Part shown: one piece after another, positions 11,716-21,629 of the stretch
How the letters are laid out: the number at the start of each line of letters is the position of its first letter
Numbering within the stretch: position 1 is the first letter of the stretch
Assembly (NCBI GenBank): GCA_023078555.1
Contig: CM041197.1
Coordinates: 10,695,160 to 10,759,159 of the forward strand
Direction: 5' to 3'
Source of the DNA: Ulva prolifera
Lineage: Eukaryota > Chlorophyta > Ulvophyceae > Ulvales > Ulvaceae
Length of the DNA: 64,000 nt
Made by a program: the position numbers and the translations under genes
The notes under the pieces: model-generated
Databases searched by the model: none
What the model was told of the DNA's origin: nothing
The model's input: the letters and a program-made list of their open reading frames with translations, nothing else

Positions 11716-12422
11716 TTCAATTGTTCAAATGCAGATTGCTGACGTGAAGACCAATGCCATGGGACAGATGCACCAAGCAGGTCAGTCAGGGGTGCTGCAA
11801 TGGCGCCGTATGATGGCACAAAATGACGATAAAACCCTGTCAAGCCAAGGAACTGGCGCAAGGTTTTGATGTCTTTTGGCACAGGCCAAGACTGCACCGC
11901 GTTGACCTTCGACGGAAGGACCGAGACACCATCAGGTTGGATCATGTGACCCAGATACTCGACGGTTTCGCGATACAAACTGCACTTTTTCGGCGGCGCA
12001 TAGAGCTTATGCTGCCTGAGCCGATTGAGCACCGCTCGAACGTGGTCGTGATGCTCGTGAATGCTTTTCGAGAAGACGAGGATATCGTCCATGAACACGA
12101 CGACAAAGTCAAGACCTTTCAAGACTGAATTCATGAGCAATGTGAACTGCGCGGGGGCGTTAGCCAAGCCGGAGGGCATGACCGTAAACTCGAATGCACC
12201 AAACTGGGTGACGAACGTCGTCTTCGGAATGTCGTCTGGGTTCATGCGAATCTGATGAAACCCGTCAGCAAGGTCGATCTTGCTGACCACCTTGTAGTCA
12301 CGGAGGCGCTCGAGCAATTGCTCGATGCGCGGCATGGGATATGCAAATTTCACAGTGTTGTGATTCAATGCACGGTAGTCGATAAACATGCGTAACTTGC
12401 CACTTTTCTTGCGCTGAAACAA
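11661..12422 (-). pseudogene. Gypsy reverse transcriptase segment
   Basis: RT motifs are in order: MFIDYRALN, SKIDLADGFHQI, TVMPSGLANAPAQF, the catalytic FMDDILVFS box, EYLGHMI, and RQFLGLTGFYRHF in the connection region. The box has Phe where Tyr is more common, a variant seen in other gypsy elements. The frame runs in from the protease ORF across an in-frame TAG at 12507-12509 and is lost near 11680 at CFPDS, where RNase H continues in another frame. A one-base indel is the simplest cause. Confidence 0.88.
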
Positions 12423-12506
12423 GACAGGCGACCCCCAGGGACTGAGGGATGAACGGATCCATTGTTGTTCCGTGAGCCGGGTGAGCGTGTTGCTAACTTC
12501 TGCTAG

Positions 12507-13469
12507 CTAATGGGGGCTCATGCGATACGGTTGCTGCGAGACGGGTTTTGCACCGGGTTTCAACGGGATACTATGTTCAAGAACTCGGCCATCGTCCAGC
12601 CGACGGACTGGCGGGAGGCCTGGCGGGACGTCACGCATGACGTCGGCGTACTCATTGCAGATTTCAGATTCAAACGCGCCAAATTCGGCGGGGCGATTGT
12701 CATCAAACGTTTGCTCGGGGGCGTTGCTGATCGATTCTTTCACATATCCTATGAAGTGCTCGCACTCGTGCTTTGACTCATGGCGAATGACACGTGCGAG
12801 CTTTGCGCCCGTGACCACTTCGACGTGGTCGGTTGACATGTTCGGGAATACGGGCTGTTGCGGGGCAGACTTGACAATGACAGGCCCTTTCGGAGAGGGC
12901 ACGACGACGGAGCGACAGCGCGGCTGGACAACAATGTCATGCGCAGCCAAGAAGTCCATACCAAGGACAGCATCCATACCATCCAGCGTTGGCAGAACTT
13001 GGAACCTCTGTTTCAGGTGTCGGGACGCGAGTTTGACGGTGAGTGCCGATGTGGCACCTCTAAGCTCAACTGTTGAGCCATCAGCAAGAGTAGCAGTTTG
13101 GGCACTGCGGGCACCACATGCGATGCCTACTTCATCAGCAAAGGCGCTTGCTATGAAACACGTGTCAGCACCAGTGTCGACTAGTGCTCTGCATGGAGCG
13201 CCTGCAATGATCACATTGATGATGATGCATTTATGCACGGCAGGATCGGGAACAGTAGCATGCGAGAGACGACATGCATGCGGCACATGGACCACGGGAG
13301 CAGGGTTGGACCGCTGCAAATTTCTCATGACAGGGTCAGAAGTTTGCGCTGGGGCCATGCGCGGCTCGTACACCGGCGACACCGGCGCGGTCAGCTCGTG
13401 GGCTGGTACCATCGGCTCGTGGGCCGTCTCAGTATGCACATGACGTGAGTCACATGACGGGTTGTGCAC
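12507..13469 (-). pseudogene. Gypsy aspartic protease segment
   Basis: A retropepsin active site lies in ALVDTGADTCFIAS, followed by VLGMDFLAAHD typical of gypsy proteases. It is preceded by a low-complexity gag-pol linker. The C-terminal part enters the RT N-terminus (QPYRMSP) and meets the TAG at 12507-12509. This enzyme processes the Gag-Pol polyprotein. Confidence 0.8.
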
Positions 13470-13486
13470 TGGCGCGGGGGTTGTGC

Positions 13487-14018
13487 CTAGCGACGCGGAG
13501 CGCCGCTGTTGCGAAAATTTGCTGTGTCATAATGGGATGAGCCAGGCGGGAAACTTGGGCACTCGTTGGCGCGGTGCCCTGGCTGGCGGCGCCGAAAACA
13601 CAGGTTCTGTTCCATGCATCGCTGACGTTCAGATGCATCGAGCCTAGCCAGCCTATGGTCTTCAACATAAAACTGCTGCTCCGGGGGTGTAGTAACAGGG
13701 TGCAGGGGGTGCACAATCGGTGGCGCAAACGCGGTTTGCGGTTGCGTTGCAGCCACAGCGGTGGCAGCATGTGCAGTTGAGGTTGCATGCAGATGGGGCT
13801 GAGTGTGCACAGCAGTCGGTTGATACTGCGTGTTCTGCATGTAGTTGAGCGATGGACGCGGCGTGAAGGTTGGACGTGCGTTGTAGCTCCCACCGAACGG
13901 CGGGCGCTGGTAACGACCAGGCTGGCCGCGACCGGCATGAGGCGGCCTGCCATGGCCATTGCCGCGACCACCATGTGGCCGTGTTGCAGTGGCATATACC
14001 ACTATTGACAAGGGATCT
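13487..14018 (-). pseudogene. Gypsy gag remnant (nucleocapsid end only)
   Basis: Only about 180 codons separate the primer binding site from the gag stop. They are Gly/Arg-, Pro- and Gln-rich and end in a zinc-knuckle-like motif, CFRRRQPGHRANEC. The second Cys of the usual C-x2-C-x4-H-x4-C has become Arg, so zinc binding is doubtful. No capsid-like region is present, which points to a large 5' internal deletion. The open frame continues upstream into the LTR only by chance. Confidence 0.65.
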
Positions 14019-14036
14019 TGACGATCACCGATACCA
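14019..14036 (-). other. Gypsy primer binding site (initiator tRNA-Met 3' end type)
   Basis: Two bases inside the 5' LTR the minus strand reads TGGTATCGGTGATC. TGGTATC is complementary to the GAUACCA 3' end typical of initiator tRNA-Met, the common primer of plant-type gypsy elements. The complementarity beyond the first seven or eight bases is untested because no host tRNA is known. Confidence 0.65.
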
Positions 14037-14038
14037 TA

Positions 14039-14327
14039 TGGACAGCAGGGGCAAGAGCATAAACAAACAGACAGACAGACAGACAGACACGGGTGGACAG
14101 GCACGGGGACGGGTATTCGGGCTTCTCAAGTTACACGCGGGATTCGGGGACACAACAACCACGAGACAACTACACTGAGGCATAGCTATAGCTCATGTAC
14201 CGGGCGGCACCCCTGGGCAGGTCAGGGCGGTACTACTGCATGAAACCGAGGACTCCGGTGCAGGCTGCACCCGTGTAGCCACACATGGGCAGTGGCTACG
14301 GGAGTCCTCCCGATGGCAGACAGTTCA
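14039..14327 (-). repeat. Gypsy 5' LTR
   Basis: 289 bp, the left LTR in element orientation, with intact TG...CA ends. It is four bases longer than the 3' LTR through one extra GACA unit. It is followed on the plus strand by the target duplication CACGG (14328-14332). Confidence 0.95.
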
Positions 14328-14332
14328 CACGG

Positions 14333-14537
14333 CGAGATATCTCGAATATTCACTCCCGTCGATTCTGTGTGCGGACGTGGAGAACTTCTGTCATGGATAT
14401 GTTTCTGACGGCGTGTCCAATTATACGGGCAACACTACCGTTGTTGTGCGTGCAGTCTTATACCAGGCTGAAAACGGAGACAAAATTTTGACCTACGAGC
14501 CGCATTGCCTGGCAAGCTTGACTGCGCCCGCCACCCA
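14333..14537 (+). CDS. Possible host exon fragment next to the gypsy insertion
   Basis: An open stretch reads ...CADVENFCHGYVSDGVSN, YTGNTTVVVRAVLYQ and EPHCLASLTAPATQ, then meets a plausible splice donor CAG|GTGGGC. It has two N-glycosylation sequons and three Cys, as a secreted protein might. I recognise no family and it is not SRCR. It could be a further exon of gene B now separated by the gypsy element, but no acceptor or frame link to the left flank is clear. Confidence 0.3.
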
Positions 14538-15652
14538 GGTGGGCACCGGTTTTCAGCCAAACTCGGGGTGTTGGAATCTCGCATGGGGCGTGCGTTACGC
14601 GACACCACTCACCACACCGCCACGCCATGCACTCCACGACATCATTGTTGACGACTGGATTGCAGATTCGCGAAGCACGCAAAAAAGCTGCCGGTGAATG
14701 CCTTTGATTTGTGAGACTGAGTGCACAGCAACTTTCAGCACAGAAAATGGTGAAGCACACGCATGTTTCGGGATCAATAGCACACGCAGAATAGCTGGTG
14801 GAGCTGGTGTGCAAGGATTGAGGCTCAGATTCGAACAGGAGATCACTTGAGGTATGTGAAGTGCTGATCGGGCAGATTTTGGTCGAGCTGCATGTTGGTT
14901 ATTTGGCCTTGAGGCTGCGAATTTTCACAACACAACTACAGTGGTAATGCACTCTGTTGTGTCACAGTGGCCTGCCGCAAAAATCCTTGTACAGAGAATT
15001 GAAAAAGTCAGTTTTTGGGCATATTTGGAGGTGGACAACACCACACATGGATCCCACCTGCCACATACTTTACATCTGCTACTCCTACAAGTGCCAAGCC
15101 AGCAAGCTGCTGGAATTGGGGGCTGGCATGGCGGGCTCGCTCGGCCTCACTCTTCTCAGTCATGCAAAACCTGGATGTGAACACACCGAGTTTGGATGAA
15201 CATCAGAGTGGGCACCCCGAGGCCTCCTCAAGCGGGGGGGGCTGTGCGGCGTACAGTGGCTTCCTGCCGGAGTCACACTGTTGCCGTCCGTGGCAGCCCT
15301 GCGAGGCCTTCGTGTGTTGCAGCTGTGCTCTGAAGTTCGGTCTCATATACGTGACGACCAGATCTGTACTGTCCACTGGTGTCGGTGTCCATGTTTACAT
15401 ATATCGAACCTATCCGTTGTTGTCCCTGATGGTATATGATCATGCATGGAGTCAATGCTTCATATGAATGATAGGCCAACGTTGACGCTCCGTCCTTCTT
15501 CTGCGTACGTGGAGACACGTGGTGCATGTAATCATGATTTCACGTGATCACTAGCAGCGGTACCACTAGCAGGACAGCAAACACAGAAGCTCTGCGATGA
15601 GATTTTCGTTTGCTGCCTCATCCCCCGCTAGCTTGAACGCGCCCACCAGCCA
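14538..15652. other. No supported gene
   Basis: Short frames only. The longest plus-strand frame (15015-15467) has no recognisable domain and no matching splice context. Confidence 0.4.
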
Positions 15653-15746
15653 TTCGACAGTCGTGCACCGAGTCGGCGACTACACTCGACAGAGCTGATA
15701 TCAGCTCTGTCGAGTGTAGTCGCCGACTCCGTGCACGACTGTCGAA
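15653..15746. repeat. 94-bp palindrome, 47-bp arms, no spacer
   Basis: The left arm 15653-15699 and right arm 15700-15746 are exact reverse complements except for one G/C mismatch. The centre is GAGCTGAT|ATCAGCTC. Such a structure can extrude as a cruciform and is usually lost quickly from genomes, so it is either recent or maintained. Confidence 0.97.
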
Positions 15747-15766
15747 GCACGTCATATGACGTGCTT
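15745..15766. repeat. 22-bp perfect palindrome adjoining the 94-bp palindrome
   Basis: AAGCACGTCA|TATGACGTGCTT region, self-complementary over 22 bases around CAT|ATG. It begins in the last two bases of the larger palindrome. It contains two ACGT cores (CACGTC / GACGTG), which resemble bZIP-type binding sites, although there is no evidence of such use here. Confidence 0.9.
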
Positions 15767-16178
15767 TCAGCCAGCCGACGCCGTCCGGTCGGCGCGCGCT
15801 GGGGATAGTTCACAGCGAAGAAGCCCACAAGCATGTTTGCATCAACCTCCTTTGGGAATTGGTGCAAGCTCGGCTGCTGACGTGCATGCATCAAAACTCC
15901 GGCCTGAACGCAATATCGCTTCCACCGGTCGCAAGAGCCCCGACCAAAAAGCCACGTTGCGCAAAGAGCTAGATCCATCCGGAAATAAGTGTTGTACACG
16001 TTATCCGGAAAATAGTCGTTTCCTGCTGAAATGCCTGCAGGTATCGCCCCACCGACCCCTTCCGCAGGTTGCGACAGCGACATTCTGCCAAGACAGTATC
16101 AAACGGCCAAGATATGTTAAGAATATTCGAAAATCGCATGACGACAGCCGATTATGACCATCAGTCTGGGGACTATGG

Positions 16179-16240
16179 CCACACAGATTGCGGTCTGAGC
16201 TCACGAGCGCCACACAGATTGCGGTCTGAGCTCGCGAGCG
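16179..16240. repeat. 2 x 31-bp direct repeat
   Basis: Two adjacent copies of a unit starting CCACACAGATTGCGGTCTGA differ at one base (TCACGAG versus TCGCGAG). Confidence 0.9.
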
Positions 16241-16629
16241 CACGGTATGTGCCTCTGCCCAGCCGCTGCGTAGCTTGAATGCACTGTTAACTGCAACAAG
16301 AATCCAAAATGTTGGTCCTCGATGCAAGATTGTAGTCGTGTTGTACCGTAGCTAGCTTTGCGGGGATCATCGCATTGTGGACCGGATGCTTAGGCTGGGC
16401 AGGTCGCATCCTATGAGATTCGGTTTCAGTGTTTGTTTTCTCCCGTTCACTCTTTTGTAATACATCCTGTGCGACACAAACAGCTGAGCGAGATTGTGAG
16501 GTATTCTTCATATAGACGTGAAGGAATGCTCTGTATTCAGTCGTATTCGTCGATTTGCGGCTTCTTGTGTCTAGGAGACGGGTTCCGTGAAAGCAGCTGC
16601 AGCTGGCCCCGTGCGCTGCAGACGCTGGA

Positions 16630-16950
16630 CTGCCGACACGCACACGTGTGGTACAAGGGCAGAGTACGCAAGGCAGGTAGCACAGCGAGCAACGACCAGG
16701 GGAATCGCACGCCACACAACAAGCCACACGCAGCAGACACCGGGTGTGTGCTTGTGCTTGGCGGTCTGCGGATTTGTGTCTTTTGCTGCGCCGGTGCTGG
16801 GGGTTTTTTTTTTGGGCGTGGTGGGTGTCGCGTGCGTGGGTGTCTATGTGTTGGCTTCGTTTGTTTGCTTCTTTCGCGGTGCTGCCCGCCTTGCTGCCTT
16901 TGTCCTTGTAACACGCAGCAGACACCAACACGCACACGTGTGTCAGACCA
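16630..16950. repeat. Imperfect inverted repeat, MITE-like
   Basis: The left end (TGTGGTACAAGGGCA ... GCAAGGCAGGTAGCAC) resembles the reverse complement of the right end (GTGTTACAAGGACA ... GCAAGGCGGGCAGCAC). Copies of ACACGCACACGTGTG and ACGCAGCAGACACC also recur in direct orientation. The size fits a MITE, but no target duplication is clear. Confidence 0.4.
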
Positions 16951-17607
16951 GTCAGCACGCCACATCGGCTCGTCAATCTCCGGGAGCGATCAGAGCTCTC
17001 TGCAGAGCGCATCAGCATACCATCGACGATTCCAAGTTGCGCGCTTGACTCCACGTGGAAGGACGTTCGTGCCGGTGTATGCCCGGGGTGCCGACACGGC
17101 GATCGCCGCGGTGCACTTCTCACTGTGATATCCGCTTGTTGGTAGGCGCTATTGTGAAAATTTTCACGGTTTATCCGCGTCTTTGGGTACTGTGCATGCC
17201 TCGATGGCACCAGCTGGTGTCGGCGAAGTGCATGCATTGCAGAGGCGTATCTCGTTGCAGAGATACGTGCACTCGAGATATCTTCGCGAGGGACCATCGT
17301 GCTTCCGATTCCTGACGATGATAACTTGCACGCAGCAGTGGCGGGCTGAGGTCATCTCAAGTCATGAGTGCCCATGCAGTGCACTGCTGCTCATGCACAT
17401 ACAGTTTGTGAGGCAGAAAAGCCTCTCATTTTCAAGTCATGACCTGTGCTATCAGGTATATTATCAGTCTACTACTGCTGCATCACGCCTGGCAGGTGCC
17501 TTCCAAGGCCGCTGCTACAACCCCCGGCCTCATATGCGAATCCACAGCTGGGGCTACGCCACCCATACGCATGGATAGCTATTGTGTGGTGCAGTTCACG
17601 ACATAGA

Positions 17608-19251
17608 ATGCGCCGGTCGTTTTCGACCTTGACCACCACGGCGCTTCTGCTCGCGGCTGCATGCACAGCCTGCGGGGCCTCTGCCGAGGTGGGTGACGGA
17701 CCGGTGCCGGTGCCAGCTGGTGGCCCGCTGGAAATGGCCAGCAGCGCCACAGCTCCACCTCTAGCCACTCCCTTCAGTATTAAGCCAGCCGCTACCGAGC
17801 AGGCCGAGCAGGCACCTAGTCACGCGGATGACGTCCTCCCGCCACCAGCATCCATACCAGCACCCACAAAGACACCGCCCGGTGCGTGGCCACCTGCATT
17901 CTTGGAATACCATGCATGAGTATAATGCATGCTGGGAACGGTGCACCAGCAGGCAGCAACTGTGGCTACCGCCTTGAGGCGGCCGCCTTGAGGCGGTCGC
18001 GAATGGAGTGGTCTGGCCCAGCGCTGCATGGCTGTGCGCAGTCTGCTGGTTGTATGCGTGCTTTTGCTGTGGCCCTTTCTTCTCTTCCGTTGGCTGAGCT
18101 TTTCCGCCCGACATCGCCCTCACGGCCGCCGATATTCTTGACATCTGACGTCTGAGGAGCTTGTGCACTGCTGTTAAATGCACATCCCAGTGTTGCTCTG
18201 AAACTGTAACCCCGGATTTGGAGTCTCTAGATCCGCAGTTGACCCAGGTCCCGCATGCATGGGTCACAGCATGTGCAGTCAGCTTCAAGCTGCGTCCTGC
18301 TTTTGGGGGCCCTTTTGTTTCCGTGGAGATCCTGTCAAGATATGTCCATGTGTCAAGGCTACTGCAGCCTCTGCATCAATCACTCAAACACGTCTTGCAG
18401 AGCATGTACTACATCTGTGCCTGGTTATTTGCGTTGCTGTTGAAGCTGCAAAAATGTCCGAATGTATTTTGGAGGTGGCCGTTCCTTCAAACACATGTAT
18501 ATGTCTACGTACAAAGCAACTGAGCGTGAGATTGCTGCAGAGGAAGGTGACCTGCGCCTAGCCAGGAGGACCATTCTCGGAGGAAGTGGCTTCGTCGCTG
18601 GGTACCTGCAAGTCTACATCAACGGCGTCTTTGGGGCTGTGTGCCCTACGTTCTTCGATGATCTCGACGCTTCTGTCGCCTGTCGCCAGCTGGGATTTGT
18701 TGGCGGGCTGGCTCCCCAGGACGTGCTCGGGCTTGTTGACCTGGAGCGAGACACGGTACGATCAATACCGGGCATGCCAGCGGACTGATCACTCGGCATA
18801 TCAACTCCGTACACCGGCATGCCCGGGCCTCTGCCATAGACAGAGTATCGCTACAAATACCTGCCAGTGGACTGGTGAAACTTCAAGTCCACATGCCTAA
18901 GGCATCCCCGGCCCTATACGTTACACATAGTATTACGTGTGAAGCCATGCCATAAATCAATTGCATTCAGGTCTTTTGCGCCCAGGACCACCAAAACACC
19001 GCAGGCTTCCTGTGATCGTCCGAGGGAGTCCCCACGATCACTTGAGGCGCCAATGGCAACCAGTAGCCATGGCATCTCTGTTCCTGCAAATCGCGCTATT
19101 CCCTGATGCTGCTGCTTGGTGTGGCAGTATGGAGCCTATCAGCCCTACCACGTATTACCAGCGTGTCTCGATCGAGTGAGCTGCATCCAGTCAACTGGCC
19201 AGTGTTGCAGGAAACCTCTACATTTGCACACGGCAGTCTCCACTCGTGTCT

Positions 19252-19293
<42 letters not shown>

Positions 19294-21550
19294 CATGGAG
19301 ATGATCTGGTGCCGTGCAGGACCTGATAGTGCCGTATGTGCTGGACAACCTCAACTGCAGCGGCACCGAGGAGCGCCTCGTGGACTGCCCCGGAGTCACA
19401 CGTGTTACCCTAGAACGATACTATGAGTACCAGAACAGTCCGTATGAGGAGCTCAGTGCCTGCGCCCCTGTGCGCGGGGGATACGCGGCTGTTGCATGTG
19501 GGACTCTTACACGCCCAGGTATGCGACGGCTTTGCTACTGACGTGTCAACGCGTGCCTCAGGCCAAATGCAGGAATTGGCCATTTGCGTTGGGTATATGC
19601 GTGAGGTGATGCAGGCCAAGCCGTAGCCTTGAAATCTCTGCAGGCAAAGCAGACAGATTTCGTGCCCTCACTGGACGCGATGCTGAGGTGGCTCGTGTGT
19701 GAGGTAGCATGCCATTATGATATCGGTGTGGGCACTTGTGTGCTCCATGTGTCAGCGCCGGGGAGACAAGCTGTAAATGTGCGTGAGTGAACACCATCGT
19801 CGTTCTCCGCTTGCAAGTCAAGGGACAATTACACATCCATTGTGAGTCTTTGCATGTACCCACGACTGTATCACACATAGTCATGCAACAGATGGGGCAG
19901 GCATGCAAGTTCTAGTGCCGTTTGGTGCAACTGCACGGTGCAATGCTCTGCATGCGTACATCATCACGGCCTGGCGTGCAGCAGCACTTCGTCAGTTGTA
20001 TCGGAATTCCTTGACCTGTAATTCATGAATTACTGCTAAAACTCGATCACTTGACCCGACAAGAACAGGTGCACTGAATGTTCAGGTAATGGGGATCTGA
20101 GGCTGGCACAGGGGGCGACAGCCGCGGACGGCAGCGCACAGTATGGCCGCCTGGAGATGTTTGACCGCGCGCTCGGTGGCTGGAAGCGGATTTGTGACAG
20201 GACCGGCGCAAATCGAATATTCAGGCCCTTTGTGAACGGGCGGGGCCCAACCATACAGGCGCAGCCTATTCCCAGTTCAGTGGTGAGTGTTGTGTGCAAG
20301 CAGCTTGGCTTTGAAGCAGGAGAACCAGTTGCTCAGGCATGTCCCCAATATGTGTAACTGTTGCTGACTGGTGATGTACCACTAATGACATCGGCATATG
20401 TGGCCCCGTTAACTCGGAGTCACTCCGGTTGTCGATGTCCAATAGGATACGGCTCAGTAAATTCAGATTTACATTACTTTACTGACGAGTGCAGATCTAC
20501 AGTCATGCACTGCATGCCACGCCACCCATGCAAAGCCGGCCATGCATATGGAAAGCGGCTCACTGCTTAGAGGACGGCATACGTGAGCATACATACGTAT
20601 TTCAAACAGTTCTTTGATCTGGCTGAGGTAGCAGCGCTGCAAACCGGTGTCACTGGTGTCACTGGTCAATCTCATGCAGCTGGGAGTCGATCTCATGCAT
20701 TTGGGAAGCCCTGTAAAAGGCGTGAACATGTGAATATGAGACTAGGTCTGGGACCGTCTGAAACTGTCAGGCACTTGCAACATTGCTCACTTCAGTGCCG
20801 TAGGCTTCTTGTTGTTGAGACATGCATCGACGCCAGAACCAGTTGGCCTATGCTGGCTGGCGTACGTCTGCACAGTGCACATCTGAAGTGTCACATCATA
20901 TGTGGGCTGAACATCGTTGCGCCATTGGCGCGCATGCTGCTCAGCTGTTGCTTGGACTCACATATTGAGATGCACCGCTGGCATTGATATTGCTGCAGCC
21001 ACTGTGCACGCAAACAGCAGATCTAGATCAAGCTCTATCCAAAGGTTTCAGATCACGCTCCGTCAACCTCGACGTTGCATGCGGTAGCAGTCCGCTGTGT
21101 ATGAACCATGGGTCTCATGCTTGCCATTTACTTTTGGCCACATAGCTCTGCCGTCTCAATGCAATCTGCCCACGTCACAGAGAGTGCAGCTATTCAGCCG
21201 ACCATCACCCTGAAATGTGTTCCGGCCATACTTGATGCAATCGCACAACAGCGGCCGTACCATCCTGAGTGCCCTGGATGTCAATATCTACAGGACGGAT
21301 ATCATATCGATGGGCTGCAGCTGCGCACATAACACGTTGACTGCTGTTCAGGCGACCCTGAAGGACTCCAGTCAGGGTCAATTCCAAGTCCAGAGCACGT
21401 TGCTTCTTCCGGAGGGCACCAGCTGCACTGGCGCTGAGAAAACCGTAGCAGAGTGTGCAGGAGGCCAGCCCGTGGGCGTCACCAGATGTTCAGCCATTCC
21501 GCAGGACAGTCTGTCACTCGCGTGCTTCAACGCATCGTCAGGTGCAGAAG
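17608..21550 (+). CDS. SRCR gene C, exons 1-5 (signal peptide and SRCR domains 1-2)
   Basis: Exons are 17608-17881, 18541-18755, 19320-19518, 20086-20336 and 21352-21550 (or 21541), with phases 1, 0, 1, 0, 1. The ATG at 17608 opens a signal peptide (STLTTTALLLAAACTACGASA) and a Pro/Ala-rich linker. SRCR1 uses exons 2+3 (EEGDLRLA, VACRQLGFVGG, LNCSGTEERLVDCPG). Exon 3 is 199 bp, exactly as in gene B. SRCR2 uses exons 4+5 (GRLEMFDR, VVCKQLGFEAG, TSCTGAEKTVAECAGG, LACFNASS). The intron between exons 4 and 5 starts with GC (CAG|GCATGT), the only donor not GT. The gene resumes at 51313 after the CACTA insertions. It is probably a secreted or surface SRCR protein paralogous to gene B. Confidence 0.8.
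19252..19292. repeat. Poly-G tract (41 G) in SRCR gene C intron 2
   Basis: An uninterrupted run of G on the coding strand ends 27 bases before the exon 3 acceptor, where a pyrimidine tract would be expected. It could form a G-quadruplex in DNA or pre-mRNA. The exact length is unreliable in any assembly. Confidence 0.9.
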
Positions 21551-21576
21551 GTGAGTGATCCGTCTAGAGGTGCTAC

Positions 21577-21601
21577 CACTACAAGAAAGTTGACTACCCC
21601 A
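21577..21601 (+). repeat. Outer CACTA 5' terminal inverted repeat
   Basis: It begins CACTACAAGAAAGTTGAC. Its partner ends at 51041 in inverted orientation. Confidence 0.93.
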
Positions 21602-21629
21602 AGACTGCGTCTGGGGAGGTTTATGGAAA

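Larger units (their letters stand above)
9390..14327 (-). mobile_element. Ty3/gypsy chromovirus LTR retrotransposon, defective
   Basis: The two LTRs are in direct orientation (9390-9674 and 14039-14327) and flanked by the 5-bp target duplication CACGG (9385-9389 and 14328-14332). On the minus strand the order is 5' LTR, primer binding site, shortened gag, protease, reverse transcriptase, RNase H, integrase, chromodomain remnant, polypurine tract, 3' LTR. PR-RT-RH-IN order with a terminal chromodomain defines a chromovirus. The LTRs differ by about five substitutions plus one or two GACA units, so the insertion is fairly young. Disabling features are gag lacking its capsid part, an in-frame TAG between PR and RT, a frameshift between RT and RNase H, a TAA inside the chromodomain, and an integrase active-site change. 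Confidence 0.95.
15767..17607. other. No supported gene; low-complexity and inverted-repeat tract
   Basis: This stretch holds a 2 x 31-bp repeat (16179-16240), one copy of the dispersed 37-nt motif (16424-16460) and a CA/GT-rich imperfect inverted repeat (about 16630-16950). A 336-codon minus-strand frame (16287-17297) and a 231-codon plus-strand frame overlap here. Their composition follows the repeat and neither shows a domain. The region presumably includes the promoter of SRCR gene C. Confidence 0.4.

Noticed and set aside
12520..13443. 307-codon plus-strand frame
   Set aside because: It is antisense to the gypsy protease segment, which has clear motifs on the other strand. The frame shows no domain of its own.
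16287..17297. 336-codon minus-strand frame
   Set aside because: It covers a CA/GT-rich inverted repeat, its composition follows the repeat (Cys/Arg/Ser/His-rich), and a long plus-strand frame overlaps it. No domain and no splice support.
19096..19426. Polyproline/polyglycine frames around the 41-G run
   Set aside because: They are translations of the homopolymer inside a gene C intron.
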